From Streptoverticillium olivoreticuli subsp. olivoreticuli (lineage in GTDB: Bacteria; Actinomycetota; Actinomycetes; Streptomycetales; Streptomycetaceae), in the NCBI RefSeq assembly GCF_003391135.1, contig NZ_CP031455.1, positions 6,246,001 to 6,310,000 of the forward strand: a stretch of 64,000 nucleotides of DNA, in the 5' to 3' direction. The notes below the pieces were generated by a model. The model was not told where the DNA came from. It was given only the letters and a program-made list of their open reading frames with translations, and searched no databases. Positions 28,348 through 36,240 of this stretch are shown here, piece by piece (position 1 is the stretch's first letter; each line of letters opens with the position of its first letter). Position numbers and translations under genes: made by a program.

Positions 28348-29163
28348 ATGTGTGGTCGATATGCGGCGAGCCGGAGTCCCGAGGATCTCGTGGGGCTCTT
28401 CGGCGTCGGGAAGTGGGAACCGGAGGAGACGCTCGCTCCGGACTGGAACGTGGCGCCGACGAAGAGCGTGCCCGTGGTGCTCGAACGTCCTCTTAAAGAC
28501 GCCAGGGAGCGCGGTCCGGTTCGCCAGCTCCGCTCGCTGCGGTGGGGATTGGTTCCGTCCTGGGCGAAATCGCCCGAGGGAGCCGCGAAGATGATCAACG
28601 CGCGGGCGGAGACCGTCCACGAGAAGCCGTCCTACCGGCGGGCCTTCGAGGCGCGCCGCTGCCTGATACCCGCCGACGGCTACTACGAGTGGGTCACCGG
28701 CGCGGCCGAGCGCGAGCTGGAGGAGCGCGGCCGCAGGAAGCGCTCCCGCAAGCAGCCGTACTTCGTGACCCCGGCGGACGGCTCGGTCATGGCCATGGCC
28801 GGGCTGTACGAGTTCTGGCGCGACCCGACGCTGCCCGCCGACCATCCGCAGGCGTGGTGGGCGACGTGCACGGTGATCACGACGGAGGCGTCCCCGGAAC
28901 CGTTCGCCCTGGCGGGCGGCGAGGGGCCGCGGTCCCTGGCGGAGATCCATCCGCGCATGCCGCTGATCCTGCCGCCGGACCGGTGGGACGCCTGGCTCGA
29001 CCCCTCCCGCACGGACCCTTCCGACCTGCGGTCGCTGCTGGTGCCGCCGCGGTCCTCGCTGGTGCGCGCGTATCCGGTGTCGACGGCGGTCAGCGACGTC
29101 CGCAACAACACGCCGGAGCTTTTGCGCGAACTGGAGGCACCGGAGGAGTCGACGCTGTTCTGA
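28348..29163 (+). CDS. SOS response-associated peptidase (SRAP/YedK/HMCES family)
   Basis: A 271-residue protein. SRAP proteins crosslink to abasic sites in single-stranded DNA through the N-terminal Cys exposed after Met removal; the start MCGRYA at 28348 supplies it, so longer starts are excluded. Other signatures: NVAPTKSVPVV, WGLVPSWAK, NARAETVHEKPSYR, CLIPADGYYEW and the catalytic His of HPRMPLIL. The 41-nt divergent gap to the M50 gene holds both promoters. Confidence 0.93.
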   Translation: MCGRYAASRSPEDLVGLFGVGKWEPEETLAPDWNVAPTKSVPVVLERPLKDARERGPVRQLRSLRWGLVPSWAKSPEGAAKMINARAETVHEKPSYRRAFEARRCLIPADGYYEWVTGAAERELEERGRRKRSRKQPYFVTPADGSVMAMAGLYEFWRDPTLPADHPQAWWATCTVITTEASPEPFALAGGEGPRSLAEIHPRMPLILPPDRWDAWLDPSRTDPSDLRSLLVPPRSSLVRAYPVSTAVSDVRNNTPELLRELEAPEESTLF

Positions 29164-29215
29164 GTGCCAGGGTGCGGGTCCGTCGCCGCCTGCGGCGGGA
29201 GCGCTCTGCGGGCGC

Positions 29216-29265
29216 GTCCTCAAACGCCGGACGGGCTGAATTCAGCCCGTCCGGCGTTTGAGGAC
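29216..29265. repeat. 50-bp perfect palindrome
   Basis: Two perfect 25-base arms meeting at GAATTC, with no loop bases (arms carry CAAACGCCGGACGGGCTGAA and its complement). It lies 53 nt after the SRAP stop and can act as a terminator. A one-arm relative lies at 40156-40178. This palindrome is recurrent in Streptomyces intergenic DNA to my knowledge. Confidence 0.85.
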
Positions 29266-29284
29266 AGTGCGCGGAGCGTGCTTC

Positions 29285-29430
29285 GGGGTCTGGGGCGGAG
29301 CCCCAGTTCGGGAAGGGGCGGGGTGGGGAACAAACCGCTGGGCCGCACCCGAGCATGGGTCCGGGGCGGAGCCCCGGCCTCGGCGGAGCCGAGCATCAGA
29401 CGCTGTGGGAAGGGGCGGGGTGGGGACAAA
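29285..29430 (+). repeat. GC-rich dispersed repeat cluster
   Basis: The gap between SRAP and the alpha/beta hydrolase (29164-29467) has no gene I can support. It holds CGGGGTCTGGGGCGGAGCCCC (29284-29304) and two copies of GGGAAGGGGCGGGGTGGGG (from 29310 and 29407), each leading into ACAAA, separated by short GC hairpins. The same blocks occur inverted at 24684-24767. Confidence 0.6.
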
Positions 29431-29467
29431 GCCCGCCGCAGGCGCAGCCGTGCCGCACCATGGACCC

Positions 29468-30097
29468 GTGATCGAAACAGTGCGCACCCCCACCGGCGAA
29501 GCCAGAATCCACTGGTACCCCGCCCCGAAGCCCCGCCTGATCCTCGCCCTCGGGCACGGCGCCGGCGGCGGCGTAGAGGCTCGCGACCTTCAAGCGATCG
29601 CCGCCACCCTCCCCACGCACAAGATCACCGTCGCCCTCGTCGAACAACCCTGGCGCGTCGCGGGCAAGAAGGTCGCCCCCGCGCCGAAGACGCTCGACTC
29701 CGCCTGGACCGCGCTGTGGCCCGCGCTGGCCGAGCCGGGGCGGCCGGTCGTCGCGGGCGGCCGCAGCGCCGGTGCCCGCGTCGCCTGCCGCACGGCGAAG
29801 GAGCTCGGCGCGGTCGGCGTCCTCGCTCTGAGCTTTCCGCTGCACCCGCCGGGCAGGCCCGAGAAGTCCCGCGCGGAGGAACTGACAGGCGCCGCGCCGC
29901 TGCCCACGCTCGTCGTCCAGGGCGCCAAGGACCCTTTCGGGCGCCCTCAGGAATTCCCGTCCGGCACCGAGCTGGTCGCCGTCCCGGACGGCGACCACGG
30001 CTTCGCCGTACCGAAGAAGGCGGCCATCGGCCAGGACGGCGCCCTCGCCGTGATCACCGAGGCGGTCGCCGCGTGGCTCGCCGGGCTGCCCGGCTGA
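29468..30097 (+). CDS. Alpha/beta-hydrolase family protein (KANL3/Tex30-like)
   Basis: A 209-residue small alpha/beta hydrolase. LALGHGAGGG is the oxyanion strand-loop, AGGRSAGARVA carries the nucleophile Ser, TLVVQGAKDPFG the acid region, and GDHGF the catalytic His. These fit the dienelactone-hydrolase/Tex30 group. GTG start at 29468; no good ribosome site, so the start is tentative. The substrate is unknown. Confidence 0.82.
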   Translation: MIETVRTPTGEARIHWYPAPKPRLILALGHGAGGGVEARDLQAIAATLPTHKITVALVEQPWRVAGKKVAPAPKTLDSAWTALWPALAEPGRPVVAGGRSAGARVACRTAKELGAVGVLALSFPLHPPGRPEKSRAEELTGAAPLPTLVVQGAKDPFGRPQEFPSGTELVAVPDGDHGFAVPKKAAIGQDGALAVITEAVAAWLAGLPG

Positions 30098-30135
30098 CCC
30101 GTTCGGCCGACCCCGCGGAAAGCGTCCCGCGCTTC

Positions 30136-30162
30136 GGGAATGCGGGACCGGGCACCGCTGTT
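30136..30162 (+). promoter_or_regulatory. SigR-dependent autoregulatory promoter (sigRp2-like)
   Basis: GGGAAT (30136-30141), 18 bases, GTT (30160-30162): the consensus recognised by sigma-R in Streptomyces (GGGAAT-N18-GTT). It lies 52 nt before an in-frame ATG at 30214 that would give the longer sigma-R-prime isoform. Confidence 0.85.
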
Positions 30163-30381
30163 GTGCACAACGTCACCACGCACTGGCACGACAGAGGAAT
30201 GGGAGCTCGCAGCATGGGTTCGACCGCTTGCCTGTCCCGCCGCCCGCAGACCGCTGACCTGGGATGGTCGGCACTGCATGTGGCGCAGCCCGCTTCCGCT
30301 GGAGCGGCGGACGGGCCGGATCGTCGTCTATTCTCCGATTCGAGCGGGCCCGTTTCCGGATCCGCCAGGGTGTTGGAGGAG

Positions 30382-31062
30382 GTGGGTCCGGTATCTGGGA
30401 CCGACGAGGGGACCGATGACGGCACCGTCGGCGCCGAGAGCGCCGCGGCACGCAACGCCCGCTTCGAGCGGGACGCTCTGACCTTCCTCGACCAGATGTA
30501 CTCGGCCGCCCTGCGCATGACGCGCAACCCCGCTGACGCGGAGGACCTGGTCCAGGAGACGTATGCCAAGGCGTACGCCTCCTTCCATCAGTTCCGCGAC
30601 GGTACGAACCTCAAGGCGTGGCTGTACCGCATCCTGACCAACACGTTCATCAACTCCTACCGCAAGAAGCAGCGTGAGCCCCTGCGCAGCGCGTCGGAGG
30701 AGATCGAGGACTGGCAGCTCGCCCGCGCCGAGTCGCACATGTCGACCGGTCTGCGGTCCGCCGAGTCCCAGGCCCTGGACCACCTCCCCGACTCCGATGT
30801 CAAGGAGGCCCTTCAGGCCATTCCCGAGGAATTCCGCATAGCGGTCTACCTCGCGGACGTGGAGGGCTTTGCCTACAAGGAGATCGCGGACATCATGGGT
30901 ACGCCCATCGGCACGGTCATGTCCCGACTGCACCGGGGCCGCCGCCAGCTGCGCGGAATGCTGGAGGATTACGCCCGCGAGCGCGGTCTGGTCCCGGCCG
31001 GTACAGCTCCGGCGCCGAACGGTTCCGACGAGTCGCACAATCGGAAAGGCTCGGACTCATGA
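30382..31062 (+). CDS. sigR: Thiol-oxidative stress ECF sigma factor SigR
   Basis: A 226-residue group IV sigma factor. Region 2 contains YSAALRMTRNPADAEDLVQE and region 4 contains GTPIGTVMSRLHRGRRQL. It directs thioredoxin and mycothiol genes under disulfide stress. The GTG at 30382 (MGPVSGTDEG) matches the S. coelicolor start. An in-frame ATG at 30214 with GGGAG upstream would add 56 residues, matching the unstable sigma-R-prime isoform made from the SigR-dependent promoter. The stop overlaps rsrA as ATGA. Confidence 0.95.
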   Translation: MGPVSGTDEGTDDGTVGAESAAARNARFERDALTFLDQMYSAALRMTRNPADAEDLVQETYAKAYASFHQFRDGTNLKAWLYRILTNTFINSYRKKQREPLRSASEEIEDWQLARAESHMSTGLRSAESQALDHLPDSDVKEALQAIPEEFRIAVYLADVEGFAYKEIADIMGTPIGTVMSRLHRGRRQLRGMLEDYARERGLVPAGTAPAPNGSDESHNRKGSDS

Positions 31063-31388
31063 GCTGCGGAGACCCGCACGAGACGGACTGCTCTGAAGTC
31101 CTCGACCATCTCTACGAGTTCCTCGACCACGAGATGCCCGACGGCGACTGCGCCAAGTTCGAGGTGCACATCGACGAGTGCTCCCCGTGCCTGGAGAAGT
31201 ACGGCCTGGAGCAGGCGGTGAAGAAGCTCGTCAAGCGCTGCTGCGGCCACGACGACGTCCCCGCCGACCTCCGCTCCAAGGTCATGGGCCGCATCGAGAT
31301 GATCCGTGCCGGACAGGCGGTGCCGGACCACGACGTGGTGGCCGAGGCCAGGGCGGCGGAGGCGGCGCGCAAGGTCGCGCAGGACTGA
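31059..31388 (+). CDS. rsrA: Redox-sensitive zinc anti-sigma factor RsrA
   Basis: A 109-residue anti-sigma factor of the ZAS family that holds SigR inactive until oxidised. It has Cys3, His7 and Cys11 (MSCGDPHETDC), then the HxxxCxxC motif HIDECSPC (His37, Cys41, Cys44) and the C-terminal CC pair in KRCCGHDD. Disulfide formation releases zinc and SigR. The ATGA overlap with sigR couples translation and keeps the stoichiometry near one. Confidence 0.95.
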   Translation: MSCGDPHETDCSEVLDHLYEFLDHEMPDGDCAKFEVHIDECSPCLEKYGLEQAVKKLVKRCCGHDDVPADLRSKVMGRIEMIRAGQAVPDHDVVAEARAAEAARKVAQD

Positions 31389-31599
31389 CCGCACGCTCCC
31401 CGGGCTCGGCGAAGAGCCGTTTCGGCGGGCCTGCCCCCTGGGCAAACACCCTCCCGGGGCAACATCACCCGAAGGTGTGCAACCGGTCGGTTCGGCCGGG
31501 GTAATACCCGAATGCGCCGTTCCAGGGCGTCCCCTCAGCCTATTCTCCCCATCCTGACGGCAAGCTGGCCTGCTTCGTACGGGACGGGGAGGACGCGCC

Positions 31600-32928
31600 A
31601 TGTGGGCACTTCCGGCGGTGGCACGCGGCTGTGTCGCCTGCGCCGTGGTCGCCGCGGCCCTGTGTGCCGCGCCCGCCGTGCGGGCCGGAACCGCGGCCCC
31701 CTGGGCCGCGACCGCCCTGCTCGCCGCCGTCTGCGCCGCCTGTGAGCGGCTGCCCCGCCGCACGCTGACGCTCCCCGTCCTGCTCGCCGGCGCGTTCCTG
31801 CTGCCCCCGGCCGCCGCCGCGCTCGTCGCCGTGCCGGGCGCCCTCGCGGGCCGCGTCGAGCAGCGCCCGGTGTGGGCGCGGCGCTGGTGGCACGCCGCCC
31901 AGCTGTCGCTCGCCGCGTGCGCCGCCTCGTACGTCTTCGCCCTCACCGCCCCGTCCGGCGCCGCGTTCACCGCCGCGCTGCCGCCCGCCCTCGCGGCCGC
32001 CCTCGCCTTCTCCCTCGCCGCCGCCGTCCTCGACGGCGTCATCCGGTTCACCGCCGAGCGCCGCTCGCCCCGGGCCGCCTGGTGCGGCCTGCTGCCGGGC
32101 GCGCTGCTGCCCGCGCTGGTGCACGGGCCCACGGGCCTGATGACGGCGGTGCTCTGGCGCAGCGCGTACGGGCCGCTGGCCGCCCTGCTCGTCCTGCTGC
32201 CGATGTCCGTCTCGTCCTGGTTCCTGGACCGCTATGAGCGGGAGCGCGCCGCCCACCAGGCCACGATCCGGGCCCTGGTGCAGGCCGTCGACCTCAAGGA
32301 CCGCTACACGCGCGGCCACAGCGAGCGCGTCGGCCGCGCGTCGGTGCTGATCGCCCGCGAGCTGGGCCTGGCGGGGGAGCGGCTGGAGGCGCTGCGCTTC
32401 GCGGGCATCCTGCACGACATCGGCAAACTCGGCATCCCCACCCGGCTGTTGCGCAAGGACGGCCCGCTGACCCCCGAGGAGCGGCGCGTCATCGAGCTCC
32501 ACCCGGAGTACGGGCACGAGATGGTCCGCGGCATCGGCTTCCTGGACGAGGCGCGCGCGGCGATCCTCCACCACCACGAGCGGCTGGACGGCAGCGGCTA
32601 TCCGTACGGGCTCAGCGGCCGGCAGATCCCGCAGTTCGCGCGGATCGTCGCCGTCGCCGACGCCTTCGACGCGATGACCTCCACCCGCAGTTACAGCCGC
32701 GCCCGGCCGGTCGCCACCGCGATGGCCGAGCTGCACCGCTGCTCCGGCACCCAGTTCGACCCGCACATGGTCGACGCGCTGGAGGCCGCGCTGGAGCACC
32801 ACGGCTGGCACCCGACCGTCACTTCGGAGGGCTCCCTGCTCACGGAATGCATAATTCTGCCCAGCGGAAACGTCCCTTCTGCGCGGGATTCGGTCACCGG
32901 AGCGACCCTTCACGGCGGCGAGGGATGA
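31600..32928 (+). CDS. Membrane HD-GYP domain phosphohydrolase
   Basis: A 442-residue protein. About six hydrophobic helices fill residues 1-205; the HD-GYP domain follows from about 215 to 405: DRYTRGHSERVGR, FAGILHDIGKLGIP (HD), HPEYGHEM, HHHERLDGSGYP (GYP loop). Intact HD-GYP domains hydrolyse cyclic-di-GMP. It overlaps the start of a second, degenerate HD gene, so the two are co-translated. A 211-nt gap separates it from rsrA. Confidence 0.9.
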   Translation: MWALPAVARGCVACAVVAAALCAAPAVRAGTAAPWAATALLAAVCAACERLPRRTLTLPVLLAGAFLLPPAAAALVAVPGALAGRVEQRPVWARRWWHAAQLSLAACAASYVFALTAPSGAAFTAALPPALAAALAFSLAAAVLDGVIRFTAERRSPRAAWCGLLPGALLPALVHGPTGLMTAVLWRSAYGPLAALLVLLPMSVSSWFLDRYERERAAHQATIRALVQAVDLKDRYTRGHSERVGRASVLIARELGLAGERLEALRFAGILHDIGKLGIPTRLLRKDGPLTPEERRVIELHPEYGHEMVRGIGFLDEARAAILHHHERLDGSGYPYGLSGRQIPQFARIVAVADAFDAMTSTRSYSRARPVATAMAELHRCSGTQFDPHMVDALEAALEHHGWHPTVTSEGSLLTECIILPSGNVPSARDSVTGATLHGGEG

Positions 32929-34193
32929 TGAGCGCACCATCGAAACCGTCGAACGCCACCCTGGCCGTCCGCTGGGTGCACGCCGCCGCCGCGGCCGCCG
33001 CCGTGACCGCGCTCGCGTGGACCGCCCGCGGCGGCGTGGCGCAGCCCCAAGTGGCCTTCGCGTACGGAGTGTTGATCACCCTCGGTGAAGCCGTGCGACG
33101 CCGCCCCACGGCCACCGCCGAGGCCCGCGAGACCGCGCCCGTCGGAGCCGCCGGGGCCCTCGCGTACGCCCTGCTCGGCGAGGTCGGCGGGCGGCCCACC
33201 ACGCACGGCCCGGCCCAGGTCGTCGCCGTCGTCCTCGCCGCCACGCTCGCCGGCGCGCTCGGCCGCCCGCCCGCGCGCGACCACCTCGCGCGCCGCCTGC
33301 TCACCACCGGCTTCGCCGCCGTCTGCTTCCAGCCCCTGCACAACACCGGCGCCCTCGACCGCTGGCCCGGCCACAGCCCGTACTACGCGCCGTTCCTGCT
33401 GCTCCTGCTCGCCCTCACCGCACTGTGCGACGCCGTCCTGGCCGCCGCCCTGTCCCGGGCCCGCACCGGCGGACCGTACGGCCCGGCCCTGCGCGACGAG
33501 CTGCGCGCCCTGCCCGGCATCGGCACGGCGATCTGCGCGACCGGCGTCGTCATGGCGCTCGCCGTGGCCGTCGCCGGGCTCTGGGCGCTGCCGGTCTTCT
33601 GCCTGCCGCTGCTGCTCACCCAGCTGTCCTTCCGCCGCTACACCGCCGTGCGCGCCACCTGTCACCAGACCATCGCCTCCCTGGCCCGCTCCACGGAGAT
33701 CGCCGGCCACACCCCGGCCGGGCACGCCCGCAGGGTCGCCGCGCTCAGCCGCGCCACCGGCCGCGAGCTCGGTCTGACCGAGGCGGATCTCACCGTTCTG
33801 GAGTACGCGGCGCTGATGCACGACATCGGCCAGCTCTCGCTGCTGGACCCCGTGCCCGCCGGGGCGACCGAGCCGCTGCCGCCCGCGGAACGCCGCCGCA
33901 TCGCCCTGCTGGGCGGCGCGGTCGTCCGGCAGACCGGCGTCCCCTCCGAGGTCGCGGTGGTCGTGGAGCGGCAGGCGGACCCCTTCCGTGAGCAGCCGCT
34001 CACCGCCCGCATCGTCCGTACCGTCAACGCCTACGACGACCTCGCCGGGACCGCCGCCTGCGGCCCGCTGCGCGCCCTGGAGCGGCTGCGCCTGGCCACG
34101 GCCCACGACCACGACCCCCAGGTCGTCGAGGCCCTGGCCCGGGTGCTGGCGCGCGCCCCCTGCCCGCCCCGGACCCCGCCCCCTGACCCGTAG
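32928..34193 (+). CDS. Membrane HD-domain protein with degenerate HD-GYP
   Basis: A 421-residue protein, same layout as its neighbour: hydrophobic helices over residues 1-235, then an HD domain (GHTPAGHARRVAALS, LMHDIGQLSLLD). The segment where the neighbour has HHERLDGSGYP reads VVVERQADPFREQPLTA, so the downstream His residues and the GYP motif are missing. It probably cannot hydrolyse cyclic-di-GMP but may bind it or pair with its neighbour. Start ATG 32928 (or 32925) overlaps the previous stop. Confidence 0.82.
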   Translation: MSAPSKPSNATLAVRWVHAAAAAAAVTALAWTARGGVAQPQVAFAYGVLITLGEAVRRRPTATAEARETAPVGAAGALAYALLGEVGGRPTTHGPAQVVAVVLAATLAGALGRPPARDHLARRLLTTGFAAVCFQPLHNTGALDRWPGHSPYYAPFLLLLLALTALCDAVLAAALSRARTGGPYGPALRDELRALPGIGTAICATGVVMALAVAVAGLWALPVFCLPLLLTQLSFRRYTAVRATCHQTIASLARSTEIAGHTPAGHARRVAALSRATGRELGLTEADLTVLEYAALMHDIGQLSLLDPVPAGATEPLPPAERRRIALLGGAVVRQTGVPSEVAVVVERQADPFREQPLTARIVRTVNAYDDLAGTAACGPLRALERLRLATAHDHDPQVVEALARVLARAPCPPRTPPPDP

Positions 34194-34256
34194 GAGCCCC
34201 GGCAAAGCCCGCGCGGTCGCTGAACCCACGGGTAATGAGCGGGCGTCCAAAGGGGC

Positions 34257-34454
34257 ATGGTTGGATGCGAAGAGAAGAAAACGACACACAGAGCGCGGAC
34301 TACGGGGGGTGCCGCTCGCGTCGCCATCGAGGAGTGGCGGGCGCAGCTTCCCGGAGCAGAAGAGATGTGGCAGGTTGTCGTCAGGGAGGACGGCGACCGT
34401 CACCTGGGTCATCCGGCGTGGTCGCACGCAGAAACCGGCAGGCGGGAATCGTGA
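34257..34454 (+). CDS. Small hypothetical protein, coupled to the TPR gene
   Basis: A 65-residue frame ending in a 4-nt GTGA overlap with the next gene, the usual sign of translational coupling. The distal half (VAIEEWRAQLPGAEEMWQVVVREDGD) has coding-like third-position GC, while the first 15 codons are AT-rich, so the true start may be downstream. No domain recognised. Confidence 0.45.
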   Translation: MVGCEEKKTTHRARTTGGAARVAIEEWRAQLPGAEEMWQVVVREDGDRHLGHPAWSHAETGRRES

Positions 34455-35437
34455 GGATCTTCGGCAAGGTACGGCATCGGCCTTCCGCCTCGTGGCGGCA
34501 GGCCACCGACCGTGCTTTCACTTTGATCGGCGACGGCCGGTACGAGGACGCGGGCGCACTGCTGACCCGTGCCGCCGACATGGAGCCGTGGCTGTCCGAG
34601 TCGTGGTTCAACCTCGCCTTGCTGCACAAGTTCCGGCACGACTGGGAGCAGGCCCGCGCCGCCGGGCTGCGGGCCGTCGCCCTGCTGGACCGCGAGGCGG
34701 GCGCCCCCGACTGGTGGAACGTGGGCATCGCCGCCACCGCCCTCCAGGACTGGCCGCTGGCCCGCCGCGCCTGGCAGGCGTACGGCCTGCGGGTGCCCGG
34801 CGAGGCCGCCCCGGCCGGTGAGCCGGTCGGCATGGAGCTGGGCAGCGCGGCCGTACGGCTCTCGCCGGAGGGCGAGGCGGAGGTCGTCTGGGGCCGCCGG
34901 CTCGACCCGGCCCGGATGGAGGTCCTCTCCATCCCGCTGCCGTCGTCCGGGCGGCGCTGGGGCGAGGTCGTGCTGCACGACGGCGTCCCGCACGGCGAGC
35001 GGGTCACCGCCGCCGGGCCCTCCTACCCCGTCTTCGACGAGATCGAGCTGTGGGCCCCCTCGCCCGTGCCGACCTGGGTGGTCCTCCTGGAGGCCGCCAC
35101 CGAGGCCGACCGGGACGCCCTGGAGCGGCTCGCGGCCGACGCGGGCTTCGCCGCCGAGGACTGGTCCTCCTCCGTGCGGCTGCTGTGCCGCACCTGCTCC
35201 GAGAGCCGGATGCCCAGCGACGAGGGCGACGGCGAGCACCTCGACCCGCACGACCACAGCGAGCCGGGCCACCCGGGCCCGCTCGGCCACCGCACGGCCG
35301 GTTCCGGCTCGCTGTGGGTGCCCGAGCGCGAGTGCGGCATCGCCGCCCCGGCCGGCCTCGTGCGCGGCCTGCTCGACGGCTGGGTCGCGGACAGCCCGGA
35401 CACCCGGGAGTGGCGGGATCTGGAAGAAGTCTGCTGA
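34451..35437 (+). CDS. TPR-repeat protein
   Basis: A 328-residue soluble protein. Two to three tetratricopeptide units over residues 15-115 (YEDAGALLTRAADMEPWLSE; WFNLALLHKFRHDWEQA), then a domain unknown to me with a Cys/His-containing segment (LLCRTCSES; HDHSEPGHPG). GTG at 34451 gives MRIFGKVRHR, the family-like start, and overlaps the stop of the small upstream frame. Conserved in Streptomyces next to def as I recall; role unknown. Confidence 0.8.
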   Translation: MRIFGKVRHRPSASWRQATDRAFTLIGDGRYEDAGALLTRAADMEPWLSESWFNLALLHKFRHDWEQARAAGLRAVALLDREAGAPDWWNVGIAATALQDWPLARRAWQAYGLRVPGEAAPAGEPVGMELGSAAVRLSPEGEAEVVWGRRLDPARMEVLSIPLPSSGRRWGEVVLHDGVPHGERVTAAGPSYPVFDEIELWAPSPVPTWVVLLEAATEADRDALERLAADAGFAAEDWSSSVRLLCRTCSESRMPSDEGDGEHLDPHDHSEPGHPGPLGHRTAGSGSLWVPERECGIAAPAGLVRGLLDGWVADSPDTREWRDLEEVC

Positions 35438-35523
35438 GGTGCGCCCGTGGCCCCCGTACCCTGTACAGGCATCCCTTTTTCCGGGTTTGACTTCCGAGTT
35501 TTGCAGAGAGGCGTAACGGCGGC

Positions 35524-36153
35524 ATGGCGCAGCAAGAGACCGATCAGCCGATGACCGGCGAGTTCATCGTGGACACCGAGGACTGCGAGGCGCGCGAGCT
35601 CGCGCACCGCGAGCGTGGCACGTCCCGCCCGATCACCGTCGTCGGCAACCCCGTGCTGCACAAGGAGTGCAAGGACGTCACCGAGTTCGGCGACGAGCTC
35701 GCGCAGCTCGTCGACGACATGTTCGCCAGCCAGCGCACCGCCGAGGGCGTGGGCCTGGCCGCCAACCAGATCGGCGTCGACCTCAAGGTCTTCGTCTACG
35801 ACTGCATGGACGACGAGGGCGTGCGGCACGTGGGCGCCGTCTGCAACCCCGTCCTCGACGAGATCCCGGCCGACCGCCGCATCCTCGACGACTCCAACGA
35901 GGGCTGCCTGTCCGTCCCGACCGCCTACGCCTCGCTGGCCCGCCCGGACTACGCGGTCGTCCGCGGTCAGGACGCCGAGGGCAACCCCATCGCGGTCGAG
36001 GGCACGGGCTACTTCGCCCGCTGCCTCCAGCACGAGACGGACCACCTCTACGGCTACCTCTACATCGACCGCCTCTCCAAGCGCGACCGCAAGGACGCGC
36101 TTCGCCAGATGGCGGAGGGCACGCCGCGGTACGAGGTCGTCCCCAACGACTGA
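35524..36153 (+). CDS. def: Peptide deformylase
   Basis: A 209-residue metalloenzyme removing the N-formyl group from nascent proteins. All three family motifs are present: GVGLAANQIG (GxGLAAxQ), EGCLSVP (metal-ligand Cys) and QHETDHLYG (HExxH). An N-terminal extension of about 35 residues precedes the core, as in several actinobacterial deformylases. A strong bidirectional terminator follows. Confidence 0.95.
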   Translation: MAQQETDQPMTGEFIVDTEDCEARELAHRERGTSRPITVVGNPVLHKECKDVTEFGDELAQLVDDMFASQRTAEGVGLAANQIGVDLKVFVYDCMDDEGVRHVGAVCNPVLDEIPADRRILDDSNEGCLSVPTAYASLARPDYAVVRGQDAEGNPIAVEGTGYFARCLQHETDHLYGYLYIDRLSKRDRKDALRQMAEGTPRYEVVPND

Positions 36154-36177
36154 GCGCGGCACACGGCTTGAAGCAAC

Positions 36178-36219
36178 GCCGAAGGGCCCGTACGGAGCGA
36201 TCCGTACGGGCCCTTCGGC
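36178..36219. terminator. Bidirectional terminator between def and nrdB
   Basis: A perfect 19-bp stem (GCCGAAGGGCCCGTACGGA and its complement) with a GCGA tetraloop between convergent genes. Confidence 0.88.
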
Positions 36220-36240
36220 ATGGCAGATGGAAACCGTCTG

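Noticed and set aside
25136..28594. Plus-strand open frame of 1152 codons
   Set aside because: It is antisense to rsgA, aroA and the M50 gene, all with clear catalytic motifs, and its translation is Arg/Gly/His-rich without domains.
29164..30213. Longer N-terminus of SigR or of a fused protein
   Set aside because: The frame is open through repeats and across the alpha/beta hydrolase gene in another frame; the translation is low-complexity Arg/Pro-rich.
36154..36240. nrdS-type AraC regulator after nrdB
   Set aside because: Only 87 nt containing a terminator hairpin separate nrdB from the convergent def gene; there is no room for nrdS.
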